Below, piece by piece: positions 26,845 through 36,504 of a DNA stretch of 64,000 nucleotides. The position numbers and the translations under genes were made by a program. Under the pieces are notes generated by a model. That model was not told the DNA's origin, did not search any database, and was given only the letters and a program-made list of their open reading frames with translations. Numbering within the stretch: the first letter of the stretch is position 1; each line of letters starts with the position of its first letter. The DNA is from Chitinophaga flava (GTDB lineage Bacteria > Bacteroidota > Bacteroidia > Chitinophagales > Chitinophagaceae): NCBI RefSeq assembly GCF_003308995.1, contig NZ_QFFJ01000002.1:1612001-1676000 (forward strand), read 5' to 3'.

Positions 26845-28263
26845 ATGAAATCGACTTGCACATTATTATTGTTGCTTATTACTATCTCTTTCTCTCTGCA
26901 GGCACAAAATGTAAAAGGTGTTTGGATAGGTACATTAAAACTGGAAGGCGATCCGCCGCAGGTAGCCTTTGAAATCTTCGAAGATATAGAGGGTGGGTTA
27001 CACTCGCTGATGCATGTCATCAATCAGAAGAACTTCAATATAAAAGTAGAAAACCTTCGTGTTACCGGTAAGGATTTACAAATGGATATTCCAACAATGA
27101 GTGCGCACTTTGAAGGGCAACTGGTAAATGATAGTACGATCGCGGGGTTTCTGTTAATGAATGATAAACGTAAGTTTACATTGAATCTTACCAGAACTGC
27201 CGCGTTGCCGGTAGTTAAGCTGAGAAGGCCACAGGAGCCTGTTCCGCCCTTGCCATACCGGGAAGAGGATGTTGTATTCGTTAATAAAGCTGCAGGCGTA
27301 TCGTTGGCAGGTACGCTCAGCTTACCACCGGGGGGCAGCCGTTTTCCGGCAGTGGTGCTTATCTCTGGTTCCGGTCCCAACGACCGTAATGAAACTATCT
27401 TTACGCATAAAGTATTTCTTGTGTTGGCAGACTACCTTACCCGTGCTGGTATTGCCGTACTCAGGGTGGATGACCGGGGTGTGGGCAATAGTACAGGTGA
27501 TTATGAATCCGCTACCAATGAAGATCTTGCGGCTGATGCATTAGCGGGTGTACAGTATCTGCAAACAAGACATGAAATCAATCCGCAGGCGGTGGGCTTG
27601 ATAGGACATAGTCTGGGTGGAGAAATAGCCCCTATTGCAGCGCTTTCTCCTGAAGTGGCTTTTGTTGTACTGATGGCTGGCAGTGCTTGTCCGGCAGAGG
27701 TTAGTTATTATGAAGGTTGTGAAGCAGTGGGTAAGCTACATGGAGCTACTCCTCAGGGTATTGCAACAAACAGGAAGGTGTTGGATGCAGTTTTTAATAT
27801 CATTAAAACAGAGCCCAATGATAGCATTGCAAAATTGAAGCTGGCGGCCCGTTTGAAGGAGCTGGACCCGGAAGTGGCAAAACTTTCGGCCAAGGACCGA
27901 TTGATCATGGAGCTTTCCCATCCCCTTCGTGTAGAAGACTTTCTCAGTTTGTTATCTGTCCCTCGTCGTGCAGATTTTGCCCGCGACCTGGTTGCCATCG
28001 TTAAACAGGTAAAATGCCCGGTGCTGGCCATGAATGGCAGTAAAGACCAACAGGTAATGCCTTCGCAGCTGAAACGTATTGAGAAGGCGCTGCATGCCGG
28101 CGGCAACAAGCAGGTGACTATTAAACTTTTTGAAGGGAAAAACCATCTTTTTCAGAATGCAAAGACAGGGTCTGTCTCCGAATATGAAGAGATAGAAGAA
28201 ACGATTGCTCCTGATGTCTTGGCTTATATGGCCACATGGATTAAGCAGCGCCGTATAAAATAA
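26845..28263 (+). CDS. Secreted alpha/beta hydrolase
   Basis: A 472-residue protein with a signal peptide (ending SLQAQ). An N-terminal beta domain of about 110 residues (VKGVWIGTLKLEG ... FTLNLTRTA) precedes the hydrolase domain. The nucleophile elbow is GHSLGG (Ser about 256), the region LISGSGPNDRNE follows the first strand, the acid is in AMNGSKDQQV and the histidine in GKNHLFQ. The two-domain layout matches Bacteroidota acyl-peptidase/esterase-like proteins of unknown substrate. Divergent from the LytS-type kinase. Confidence 0.88.
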   Translation: MKSTCTLLLLLITISFSLQAQNVKGVWIGTLKLEGDPPQVAFEIFEDIEGGLHSLMHVINQKNFNIKVENLRVTGKDLQMDIPTMSAHFEGQLVNDSTIAGFLLMNDKRKFTLNLTRTAALPVVKLRRPQEPVPPLPYREEDVVFVNKAAGVSLAGTLSLPPGGSRFPAVVLISGSGPNDRNETIFTHKVFLVLADYLTRAGIAVLRVDDRGVGNSTGDYESATNEDLAADALAGVQYLQTRHEINPQAVGLIGHSLGGEIAPIAALSPEVAFVVLMAGSACPAEVSYYEGCEAVGKLHGATPQGIATNRKVLDAVFNIIKTEPNDSIAKLKLAARLKELDPEVAKLSAKDRLIMELSHPLRVEDFLSLLSVPRRADFARDLVAIVKQVKCPVLAMNGSKDQQVMPSQLKRIEKALHAGGNKQVTIKLFEGKNHLFQNAKTGSVSEYEEIEETIAPDVLAYMATWIKQRRIK

Positions 28264-28269
28264 CGGTGT

Positions 28270-28854
28270 TTATACTTCTTCCAGGTGTGTCACAGAGTTA
28301 AACAGATGGCAGGTCCATTCGCCATTGGCATATTCGAGCCGGGTGACGGAGGTATTGCCCATAGGAGGTGGTGGTGGCATCTCCGGGAGCAGGTAGGCCA
28401 GTATCTGGCGGATAAAGCTGCCGTGGGTGACGAGCACGATTTGTTTACCTTCTTCGGTGGTGATGAGGTCTTCCAGAAAAGACAAGCCTCTTTCCAGCAC
28501 GTCGGTATTGGTTTCCATGCCGAGGTCCATTTGTTTCCAGTCTGGCCCCCATTTGGCGAGGCGTTCGGCTTCAGTGGTACCTTCGGCCTGGCCGCCACCG
28601 GCCTCACCGATACGGATATCCTGCCAGATGCTGTCAATGCCCAGTTCTTCGGCTACGATAGCAGCTGTCTGGCGGGCGCGGATCAGGTGGCTGGAACATA
28701 CGACGTCCCATTGTTCGCTGGCCAGACGTTGTCCCAGTTTGCGTGCCTGTGACAGCCCTTCATCATCGAGGGGAATGTCTGAATACCCTTGCAGGCGGCC
28801 GGCTTTGTTCCAGGATGTACAGCCATGACGGATAATTGCGATACGGGTCACCAT
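28270..28854 (-). CDS. Histidine phosphatase family protein (phosphoglycerate-mutase-like)
   Basis: A 194-residue enzyme with the RHG motif IAIIRHGCTSWN near the N-terminus (catalytic His about 9), the second arginine region SSHLIRARQTA, and the C-terminal histidine in VLVTHGSFIRQ. This is the broad-specificity phosphatase branch (GpmB/CobC-like); the substrate cannot be assigned. Its 3' end is 6 bp from the convergent hydrolase gene. Confidence 0.9.
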   Translation of the reverse strand: MVTRIAIIRHGCTSWNKAGRLQGYSDIPLDDEGLSQARKLGQRLASEQWDVVCSSHLIRARQTAAIVAEELGIDSIWQDIRIGEAGGGQAEGTTEAERLAKWGPDWKQMDLGMETNTDVLERGLSFLEDLITTEEGKQIVLVTHGSFIRQILAYLLPEMPPPPPMGNTSVTRLEYANGEWTCHLFNSVTHLEEV

Positions 28855-28938
28855 ATGTTTACTTTGTTTTTTCGGGGAGCAAAGATAAACAACAATGATG
28901 GTATATTCAGCTGCTGTAGGAAACCAAAGGATATTCCA

Positions 28939-28946
28939 TATTTTTG
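28939..28946 (+). promoter_or_regulatory. -7 promoter box for the 58-residue gene
   Basis: TATTTTTG ends four bases before the ATG at 28951, the same spacing as at arsR and alkA. Confidence 0.45.
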
Positions 28947-28950
28947 CTAT

Positions 28951-29127
28951 ATGGAAATGATGATTATACCAGCAGAGAACGATTCCAGGCCTATAGACCC
29001 TGAAACACAGCCATTAGCCCCTGAAACGATTATTCATGATGGTTCCGGTGGTGCATTTGAAGGAACGGAGACTGTTTCAGAAGAACGGGAGGAGAAGCCG
29101 GAGAAAGGGGCTCCCCGGGCTTATTGA
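28951..29127 (+). CDS. Small acidic protein of unknown function
   Basis: A 58-residue, proline- and glutamate-rich, probably disordered protein (MEMMIIPAENDSRPIDPETQ, then PEKGAPRAY at the end). The frame is open upstream to 28789, but the ATG at 28951 is preceded by a -7 box and the residues before it overlap the promoter of the divergent phosphatase gene. No family recognised. It is convergent with the oxidoreductase gene, whose stop is 2 bp away. Confidence rests on the promoter placement and on a composition typical of small expressed Bacteroidota proteins. Confidence 0.5.
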   Translation: MEMMIIPAENDSRPIDPETQPLAPETIIHDGSGGAFEGTETVSEEREEKPEKGAPRAY

Positions 29128-29129
29128 TG

Positions 29130-30020
29130 TTAGTCATGTTCAGTCTTCACAATAGTAGACAGCAGGTTGTTGTGCAAAGGTAACCAGCCCAGGCTGCGTG
29201 CGGCCACCGCCGATACGATGCTGTTGGACCCCATCCCGAAGTGGGCGCCTTCCATCCCCCATAACGAGATGGCCTCTTCGATGGAGAGTGATTTTGTTTT
29301 ACCACCGAAGCCCAGCGATTTGCTGACGGCGGCAGCTATCTCCTTCAGGGAGTTGATACCATTTTCTGCATAATAAAAACTACCGGAAGGGGCTTGTTCC
29401 AATACCAGTAGGTATAAGTTGGCGAGGTCTTCTATATGTACGTTGGACCAGCGGTTTTCACCGGTGCCGATGTATACGCCGCAAGCGGCTGCTCTGGCGG
29501 CTTCGGTAAGCATAGGTACCTGCGCCGAATCTTTTTTGAGGCCCATGCCCGTACCATAAATCATAGTAGGGCAGATGACCATATAATGTCCATCGGCGGC
29601 GAGTACGGCCCTGTCTATCGCTACACGGGCTGCTTTTTCCAGTCTTGGGTTTTTAGGAATGAAAGTAAATGGTTCGATAATGGCATAGGCACCTTTTGCT
29701 TTATCACCTGCGATGCTGGAGCCTGATGTATGGATGAACTTTTTATGGGTACCGGCCAGCGCTTCGAGGATAGTGGCCACTACATAAGGGTTGTCTGCCG
29801 AAGCGGTGTTGATGACTGCATCAGCAGATTCGGCTGCAGAGGCAATAGTGGCTTCATCATCCAGCGTACCGACTACTGGCTGTATACCAGCTTCTATTAA
29901 TGCGGGAAAGTCCTTTTCATTTCTTGCCAGTCCGTTTACCCTGTAACCGGCTTTGATCAGCCTGGCCGCTATGGAACCACCGATATAGCCGGTGACACCG
30001 GTCATAAATATTGTTTTCAT
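29130..30020 (-). CDS. NAD(P)-dependent epimerase/oxidoreductase (atypical SDR)
   Basis: A 296-residue protein. The Rossmann motif is MTGVTGYIGGSIAARL (about 5-20), with the acceptor-binding region VINTASADNPYVV and the SxSSIAGD segment standing for the active-site serine. The usual YxxxK is not clear, so it belongs to the atypical NmrA/epimerase-like group. Substrate unknown. Single gene. Confidence 0.82.
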   Translation of the reverse strand: MKTIFMTGVTGYIGGSIAARLIKAGYRVNGLARNEKDFPALIEAGIQPVVGTLDDEATIASAAESADAVINTASADNPYVVATILEALAGTHKKFIHTSGSSIAGDKAKGAYAIIEPFTFIPKNPRLEKAARVAIDRAVLAADGHYMVICPTMIYGTGMGLKKDSAQVPMLTEAARAAACGVYIGTGENRWSNVHIEDLANLYLLVLEQAPSGSFYYAENGINSLKEIAAAVSKSLGFGGKTKSLSIEEAISLWGMEGAHFGMGSNSIVSAVAARSLGWLPLHNNLLSTIVKTEHD

Positions 30021-30137
30021 CTAATGATTACTTTAAAGTGGATAATGCGGTAGAAGTGAAAGTCCTGGAATTTTCCTGGCTACGTTTTTGTGCAGGATTA
30101 AATCCTTACATTTAGTCTAACCAAAAAAGAACCTGTT

Positions 30138-31211
30138 ATGTTATCCTTGGAAAAAATCAGCGAGTTGCTAGGTAAAGATAGCGATATACTTTTACAACAT
30201 GAAAGTAAAACCATCTCCAGAGATTTACTGCATCTTCCCGGTCCGGATACCGTTAACCGAATTTATCGGCCTTCCAGCCGTAACCCGCAGGTACTGCGTA
30301 GTCTGGGACAGTTGTTTAATTCCGGCCGCCTCGCCGGAACGGGTTATATGTCTATCCTCCCGGTAGATCAGGGTGTGGAACATAGTGCAGGCGCATCTTT
30401 TGCCAAAAATCCCGCTTACTTCGATCCGGAAAACATTGTGAAACTGGCCATAGAAGGTGGTTGTAACGCTGTTGCCTCTACCTTCGGTGTATTGGCAGCT
30501 GTATCCCGCACATATGCACATCGTATCCCCTTTATCGTAAAAATCAATCATAACGAACTGCTTACCTATCCTAACAAAGCAGACCAGGTAATGTATGGTA
30601 CCGTACAGGAGGCATGGAACCTGGGTGCTGCAGCTGTTGGGGCTACTATCTATTTTGGTTCCGATAACGCTGACCGCCAGCTGGTGGAAGTATCGCAGGC
30701 TTTTGAACTGGCCCATGAGCTGGGCATGGCCACCGTCCTCTGGTGTTATCTCCGTAATGAAGCTTTTAAAAAGGATGTGGATTATCACCTGGCCGCCGAT
30801 CTCACCGGACAAGCCAATCACCTGGGCGTTACTATACAGGCGGATATTATCAAACAGAAACTGCCGGAAGTAAACGGTGGCTATAAAGCGCTCAATACCG
30901 GCAGCTCTTCCTATGGTAAACTGGATGAACGTATCTATACCGAACTCACCACTACTAATCCGATAGATCTTTGCAGATACCAGGTGGCCAACTGCTATAT
31001 GGGGCGCATGGGACTTATTAATTCAGGCGGCGCTTCTCAGGGAGAGGCTGATCTGGCAGATGCAGTAAGATCTGCTGTGATCAACAAAAGAGCCGGTGGT
31101 GCGGGCCTTATATCCGGACGTAAAGCATTCCAACGACCTATGAATGAAGGCGTTGCTCTGTTGAATGCTATCCAGGATGTATATCTCAGTTCAGCCGTTA
31201 CCGTTGCATAA
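30138..31211 (+). CDS. fbaB: Class I fructose-bisphosphate aldolase
   Basis: A 357-residue cytosolic enzyme of the DhnA/FbaB type that cleaves fructose 1,6-bisphosphate to dihydroxyacetone phosphate and glyceraldehyde 3-phosphate. Family phrases include [40 protein letters not shown] (Schiff-base lysine region) and the C-terminal [15 protein letters not shown] phosphate-binding segment. Single gene with a strong terminator after it. Symbol given by family resemblance. Confidence 0.92.
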   Translation: MLSLEKISELLGKDSDILLQHESKTISRDLLHLPGPDTVNRIYRPSSRNPQVLRSLGQLFNSGRLAGTGYMSILPVDQGVEHSAGASFAKNPAYFDPENIVKLAIEGGCNAVASTFGVLAAVSRTYAHRIPFIVKINHNELLTYPNKADQVMYGTVQEAWNLGAAAVGATIYFGSDNADRQLVEVSQAFELAHELGMATVLWCYLRNEAFKKDVDYHLAADLTGQANHLGVTIQADIIKQKLPEVNGGYKALNTGSSSYGKLDERIYTELTTTNPIDLCRYQVANCYMGRMGLINSGGASQGEADLADAVRSAVINKRAGGAGLISGRKAFQRPMNEGVALLNAIQDVYLSSAVTVA

Positions 31212-31256
31212 TTGTGTGCTGATGTCCCTGATAAACAGATAATAGTAGGAATATTT

Positions 31257-31301
31257 AAAAAACGTGTAGCCATTGATGTTGTCAATGGCTACACGTTTTT
31301 T
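31257..31301 (+). terminator. Strong intrinsic terminator of the aldolase gene
   Basis: Twenty-base perfect arms (31257-31276 and 31282-31301) flank a 5-base loop. The stem ends in AAAAAA / TTTTTT, so it can stop transcription from both sides. It lies 45 bp after the fbaB stop. Confidence 0.92.
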
Positions 31302-31318
31302 AGTATAAGTTTGGATTC

Positions 31319-31453
31319 CTACAAACATACCTGGTTAATATCCGGGAAGAAGTAATCAATTTCAGGGTAGCTATTTAACGCATGCTCTTTTAAATTCGTG
31401 ATAGCAATTGCTGTTTTTACCACGAGCACAATAGATGAATTAACGCCTGTCAT
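31319..31453 (-). CDS. Possible small protein (44 residues)
   Basis: In the 459-bp gap between fbaB and the metalloprotease gene the minus strand reads MTGVNSSIVLVVKTAIAITN, then LKEHALNSYPEIDYFFPDIN and QVCL, stop at 31319. The layout of a strand IVLVVKT, a helix and a strand around IDYFFPDI resembles small HMA-like or ACT-like proteins of Bacteroidota, but it is shorter. It may be a decayed remnant. The rest of the gap, including 31454-31670, shows no other gene; it must hold the promoter of the metalloprotease gene. Confidence 0.35.
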   Translation of the reverse strand: MTGVNSSIVLVVKTAIAITNLKEHALNSYPEIDYFFPDINQVCL

Positions 31454-31670
31454 ATCAACCACAACGAATCAATGATACAATACTTGTATTTCCTATGCTT
31501 TCCAGGCACTTAGCGCCTGGCAATGTTATCCTGATTAACCATTTTTATCACTAAAACCATTTTATGAAATAGCTCTTCCCTCTTCTCAGGTGATCCCTGA
31601 TTTTGCTGCCATGGGCAGCTATTTGTTATTGTTTAACTCATTCTTCTAGTCTACACATTAAAACATTTAT

Positions 31671-34600
31671 ATGCTACATTTATCGCGAAAGATAATGATG
31701 CTATTGTTATGCCTGGTCATCACCATGGGAGCGATAGCTCAAAACAAGGTGCTTGCGCCGTTGCCTGATCACTGTTCGGCTTCGCGCGCTATGCAGGAGT
31801 TGTATAAAAAACATCCTGCTTCCCTGAAAGTAGCCGCCAGTCAGGAGGCCAATATCCGTAAATTCATTGCTAACATGAAACAACAACGGGTAGCACAGGA
31901 CGCTGCGCCCACACAATACACCATTCCGGTGGTATTCCATGTTAATGATGCAGCTAATCCATACAAAGTAACGATGGACCAGATACGTTCTGCGATTGAT
32001 ATTCTTAACCAGGATTACAACCTGTTGAACGCGGACTATCCATCTATAGATCCCCGTTTTATCGGGCTGGCAGCCAATCTGCATATTACTTTCCGTTTGG
32101 CGGATATTGACCCGCAGGGTAATCCTACCACCGGTGTTACCTATCACTATAATGACCTCGACGGCCGTTCTCCCGATGGTTCCGGTGCTGCGGTGAAAAG
32201 TGTTTCCTACTGGCCGGGCGAGAAATATCTGAACATATGGATTGTGAGCGAAGTTGAACAAAAGGGTGTGTATAATAATTCAGGCTGGACCTATCTTCCG
32301 GATGACTGGGTAGCTTCTAATCATCTGGATGGTGTGGTATATAACTGGAGATACCTGGGTGCAGAGGGAGTAGGAAGCTCTGAAATGGGACAACCTAATA
32401 TGAAACGGGTACTGACGCATGAAGTGGGCCACTTCCTGAACCTGTGGCATACTTTTGAGAATGATTGTAATGCTCCGGGTGATGAAGTGGATGATACACC
32501 GCCTACACAATCCAACTTTGGTGGTTGTAATCTGAATGCCAACTGGTGCGGTGTGGTGGCCAATGTAGAAAACTACATGGACTACTCTTCCTGTACAAAA
32601 ATGTTTACCCTTGGTCAGCGTGACAGGATGCTGGCGGCATTGAATAGTAGTGTGGCGCAGCGTAATAATCTGTGGTCTGCAGCTAATCTGGCAGCAACCC
32701 TGTTACCCGATTCTATGAAACGTATCGTACCTGCTTTTACGCTGTTTTATGAAAGTGATGCTAATAATGGAAGTCTGCCGGTGCCTGATACCCTGAAGAT
32801 ACTGGGTGCTGGCGGTTTTGCCGTTAGTAGCGGTAATTTGGTGGCAGGTACTCATTACACTATCCAGAATGTGCCGGCAGGATTGACAGCATCGATACAG
32901 GTGCTCAATAACACTACTGCTGTTTTATCATTAACGGGTCAGGCTACGCAACATACTACAGCCAACAACACTGACAGCCTGAAAATAACCTTCCTGGATG
33001 CGGCTATCCAGGGTGGGGCTGCTTCACTTTATCACAGCAGCGTTGCATTTGGCACACGCTTCCTGGATCCTTACAAGATCGTTTATAACGATATTCCTGA
33101 TATTGTGATCAACAGTAGTAATCCCTGGCAGTATCTCTCCTTTAATGCCGGAAATGCTGTATTCGGAGGATGGTTGAATAGCAATAAACTGCGGTTTGAA
33201 ACTTATATGAAGTCTGCTGTATGCGAAGGCACTTCCCGTAATATCTCACCGGTGGCGGCTAATACGGTAATAGGGGATACTTCTAATTTTGTGGCTGGTG
33301 GAGATTATCCGGATGAACATGATATCTACAGCAGCAGTTATACAAAATGGGCAGGAAAAACCGCATATATCGGACTTAAGTTCACCCTGGGTGGAAAGCC
33401 ACGCTATGGCTGGCTACGTATTACAGTAGCTCAGGATGGTAGTAGTTATACAATCAGGGACTATGCCTGGAACCAGGCGCCTGGTGCTAGCATTAAGGCC
33501 GGAGAATCAGGTAATGCCGCGCTTTCATGGTCAAGGTCATTAGTCAGGGAGGGAGTTGCCAATGACGGCAGCATTCAGGATACAGTGAAAATAATTGTTC
33601 GGGCAAATACATTGGCCATCAGGTCAGGAAACTTTACCAACAATGTGCATTATACAGTGAGTAATGTGCCGGCGGGCCTTAACGTACAGCTGACGGCTCT
33701 GGATAGTATTACTGCGCGTTTATCCTTCACCGGTAAGGCAACGAATCATGCTGCTGCAAATAGTACCGCTGTCACGGTTAATATCCTTCCTGCTGCCTTT
33801 ACTACCCCTAAGACGGCCGACAGCAGCCAGAACCAGATAACCATCAATTTCCGTGATCCGTACGGAATTAAATATGTAGATGTAAATGATACGGTGTATA
33901 CCATTAATGCTACAAATCCCTGGTATTATTTTCTGGTAGATAATATCCAGGATGCCGCCTATGGTCTGTGGTCAGATAGCGGAAGACTGCGGTTTGAAAC
34001 CTATCGGAAACCGATGGTATGTCAGGGTACCACTAAAAATATTTCGTTGCTGACACCAGGCACCATCATTAGTAACTCGTCTAACTTTAGGGCTGGTGGT
34101 GATTTCCCGGATGAGCATAACCTGAATACAACCAACTACACTGTCTGGAAAGGCCAAACCGGTTATGCAGGATTCTCGTTTACCACTTACGGTGAAGTAT
34201 ACTATGGCTGGTTCCGTTTTAAAGTGAATGCTAACGGTGACGCCTATACTTTAATGGATTATGCCTACAATACTCAACCCGGTGGTAGCATCAAAGCCGG
34301 ACAAAAGGATACTGTTGCAGCTCCGGCTGATACTGTGGCGCATGTACAGGATTATTGTACCGCCAGCACTGCACTGAATTACAACACCATCACAAGGGTA
34401 CGGCTGGCTAACCTGGACAACAGTTCACAATGGGATGGCTATAGGGACTTTACCGCCCAATCCGCCAATGTCGCCGCCGGACAATCCTATCAGCTGCAGA
34501 TCAACCTCGCCATCGAATACTGGCCTGATATTTCCGTAGCCGCCTGGATAGACTGGAATGGAGATAAACAACTGAATGATACCACAGAGAAAGTATTTGT

Positions 34601-35057
34601 TAGACGCGGCAGTGGTCCATTTACACAAACGATCACCGTACCGGCCAATGCTAAAACCGGTGCTACACTGATGCGCGTGAGAATGGGTTATGGCAGCAAC
34701 GTGAAACCCTGTGGTGTGGATAGCTACCAGGGAGAAGTGGAAGATTATACCGTGAAAATAAGCGGAGGCACGGCCACATTGCAGAAAATGAACACGGAAA
34801 CACCTTCTTCTCTGATTGCTACCAATCCTTTCTCAGACAGGATCAACATCAGCTTCCAATCTACCTTTGAAGGCCTTGGTACTTTACGTTTGTATGGTCT
34901 CGACGGACATGTTAAGAAAGAACAGAAAGTACAGGTGACAAAAGGTATGAACAGACTGCAGATGGAGAATCTGTCCGGTTTGCCTGCGGGTATCTATCTG
35001 ATTGATATCACCCACGGATTGTATGACAGGATGACCATTAAAGTCATCAAACCATAA
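31671..35057 (+). CDS. Secreted M43-type zinc metalloprotease with T9SS sorting domain
   Basis: A 1128-residue exported protein. Signal peptide (1-23, ending AIAQ); M43/pappalysin-like catalytic domain (about 80-335) with zinc motif His250-Glu251, His254 and His260 (LTHEVGHFLNLWH) and Met-turn ENYMDYSSC; two homologous modules (about 365-620 and 625-880) each closing SIKAGE or SIKAGQ; a GEVED domain (about 895-1025, YQGEVEDYTVKI); and a C-terminal Por-secretion sorting domain (about 1040-1128, TNPFSDRINISF and GIYLIDITHG). The last part directs export by the type IX system and attachment to the cell surface. Single gene bracketed by the fbaB terminator and a bidirectional terminator. Confidence 0.93.
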   Translation: MLHLSRKIMMLLLCLVITMGAIAQNKVLAPLPDHCSASRAMQELYKKHPASLKVAASQEANIRKFIANMKQQRVAQDAAPTQYTIPVVFHVNDAANPYKVTMDQIRSAIDILNQDYNLLNADYPSIDPRFIGLAANLHITFRLADIDPQGNPTTGVTYHYNDLDGRSPDGSGAAVKSVSYWPGEKYLNIWIVSEVEQKGVYNNSGWTYLPDDWVASNHLDGVVYNWRYLGAEGVGSSEMGQPNMKRVLTHEVGHFLNLWHTFENDCNAPGDEVDDTPPTQSNFGGCNLNANWCGVVANVENYMDYSSCTKMFTLGQRDRMLAALNSSVAQRNNLWSAANLAATLLPDSMKRIVPAFTLFYESDANNGSLPVPDTLKILGAGGFAVSSGNLVAGTHYTIQNVPAGLTASIQVLNNTTAVLSLTGQATQHTTANNTDSLKITFLDAAIQGGAASLYHSSVAFGTRFLDPYKIVYNDIPDIVINSSNPWQYLSFNAGNAVFGGWLNSNKLRFETYMKSAVCEGTSRNISPVAANTVIGDTSNFVAGGDYPDEHDIYSSSYTKWAGKTAYIGLKFTLGGKPRYGWLRITVAQDGSSYTIRDYAWNQAPGASIKAGESGNAALSWSRSLVREGVANDGSIQDTVKIIVRANTLAIRSGNFTNNVHYTVSNVPAGLNVQLTALDSITARLSFTGKATNHAAANSTAVTVNILPAAFTTPKTADSSQNQITINFRDPYGIKYVDVNDTVYTINATNPWYYFLVDNIQDAAYGLWSDSGRLRFETYRKPMVCQGTTKNISLLTPGTIISNSSNFRAGGDFPDEHNLNTTNYTVWKGQTGYAGFSFTTYGEVYYGWFRFKVNANGDAYTLMDYAYNTQPGGSIKAGQKDTVAAPADTVAHVQDYCTASTALNYNTITRVRLANLDNSSQWDGYRDFTAQSANVAAGQSYQLQINLAIEYWPDISVAAWIDWNGDKQLNDTTEKVFVRRGSGPFTQTITVPANAKTGATLMRVRMGYGSNVKPCGVDSYQGEVEDYTVKISGGTATLQKMNTETPSSLIATNPFSDRINISFQSTFEGLGTLRLYGLDGHVKKEQKVQVTKGMNRLQMENLSGLPAGIYLIDITHGLYDRMTIKVIKP

Positions 35058-35127
35058 CTGTGATTGATATGATACCGCTGATTTTTCTCATAAACGGAGA
35101 TTAACATATTCATTGATGTTTTTTGGT

Positions 35128-35175
35128 AAAAATGAAACAGCCATTGATCACCTGATCAATGGCTGTTTCATTTTT
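35128..35175. terminator. Bidirectional terminator between metalloprotease and proA
   Basis: Perfect 21-base arms (35128-35148 and 35155-35175) flank a 6-base loop and start and end in A/T runs, so it works for the metalloprotease gene (plus) and for proBA (minus). Confidence 0.9.
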
Positions 35176-35244
35176 ATCTTCATACTAATCTCCGCTTTAA
35201 TCTTCGCTCATCAGGAACATCAGTATTCATCATATAAATCACAG

Positions 35245-36492
35245 TTACTGTCTCGTTTGGCCGCTGCCATATACAAACCATTTCTCTGTGACCAGTTTTT
35301 CGAGTGCAAACGGGCCTCTGGCATGGAGTTTTTGTGTGGAGATGCCTATTTCGGCACCGAGGCCAAATACGCCACCATCGGTGAAACGGGTGGAGGCGTT
35401 GACATATACGGCGGCGGCATCTACCGTGTTGAGGAATTGTTCGCTTACGATCGGGTCACGGGAGATGATGGCTTCGGAGTGACGGGAGGAATATTCCTGG
35501 ATATGTTCCAATGCGGCGGTTGTGTTGGGTACCACTTTGATGGAGCATTGGAGTGACAGGAATTCCCGGCCGAAGTCTTCAGCACTGGCGGGATGAAGGT
35601 GAGGGTAGTGGTTGGCCTCCAGCAGGGCGTAGGCTAACGGTTCCGCATATATGTCCACATTATAGGCGGCCAGCTGCGGTGCGAGCAATGCGATGAAGTC
35701 TGCTGCCACGGCCGTATCTACCAGTACGGTGTCGAGTGCATTACAAACGGAAGGTCTGGATACTTTGGCGTTGGTGACGATGGCAGCGGCCTGTTCGAGG
35801 TTGGCGGATCGTTCCACGTAGGTATGACATACGCCGGCGCCGGTTTCTATTAGAGGCACGCGGGAATTGGCGCGTACAAAGTCGATCAGCTGCTGGGAGC
35901 CGCGGGGGATGATGATGTCGATGTATTTGACGGCGGTGAGCATTTCGGTCACCAGGGCGCGATCGGGAGGCAACAGTTGTACCGTGTTTTCGTCCGCATC
36001 AAATTGACGGAGGGCGTCCTGAATGAGCGCTACCAGACAAGTGTTGGTATGAATGGCATCGGAGCCACCGCGTAGCACGCATACGTTGCCGGAACGGATA
36101 CAGAGGGCAGCTACATCCACTGTTACGTTGGGGCGTGATTCGTAGATGACACCTACAACGCCGAGGGGGACGGTTTTTTTCTGTACCAGCAGTCCGTTTT
36201 CTAGGTGGTTTTCCAGCAGCAGCTGGTTGACCGGGTCGGGGAGGCGGGCAATATCGTTGAGGCTGGCAGCGAGGCTGCGGATACGTTGTGCGTTGAGTAG
36301 CAGACGATCTTTTTTAGGGTCTTCGTCCGGCATCAGGTCCAGATCTTTTTTATTGGCGGCGATGATAGCCGGGATGTTTTCGGTAAGTGACCGTGACAGC
36401 TGTTGCAGCAGTGCCTGTTTCTGCGCGTCCGGCAGGGTGCGGATGGATTCCGTGGCCTGTCGGGCTTTTTCGAGGAGGGGTTGAATAGTCAT
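35245..36492 (-). CDS. proA: Glutamate-5-semialdehyde dehydrogenase
   Basis: A 415-residue NADPH-dependent enzyme that reduces gamma-glutamyl phosphate to glutamate semialdehyde in proline synthesis. Family features: VPLGVVGVIYESRPNVTVD (about 107-125), LRGGSDAIHTN, IPRGSQQLIDFVR, the catalytic cysteine in SVCNALDTVLVD and the closing GGVFGLGAEIGISTQKLHARG. It follows proB by 12 bp, so the pair is one operon. Confidence 0.96.
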   Translation of the reverse strand: MTIQPLLEKARQATESIRTLPDAQKQALLQQLSRSLTENIPAIIAANKKDLDLMPDEDPKKDRLLLNAQRIRSLAASLNDIARLPDPVNQLLLENHLENGLLVQKKTVPLGVVGVIYESRPNVTVDVAALCIRSGNVCVLRGGSDAIHTNTCLVALIQDALRQFDADENTVQLLPPDRALVTEMLTAVKYIDIIIPRGSQQLIDFVRANSRVPLIETGAGVCHTYVERSANLEQAAAIVTNAKVSRPSVCNALDTVLVDTAVAADFIALLAPQLAAYNVDIYAEPLAYALLEANHYPHLHPASAEDFGREFLSLQCSIKVVPNTTAALEHIQEYSSRHSEAIISRDPIVSEQFLNTVDAAAVYVNASTRFTDGGVFGLGAEIGISTQKLHARGPFALEKLVTEKWFVYGSGQTRQ

Positions 36493-36504
36493 GATATATT
36501 ACAT

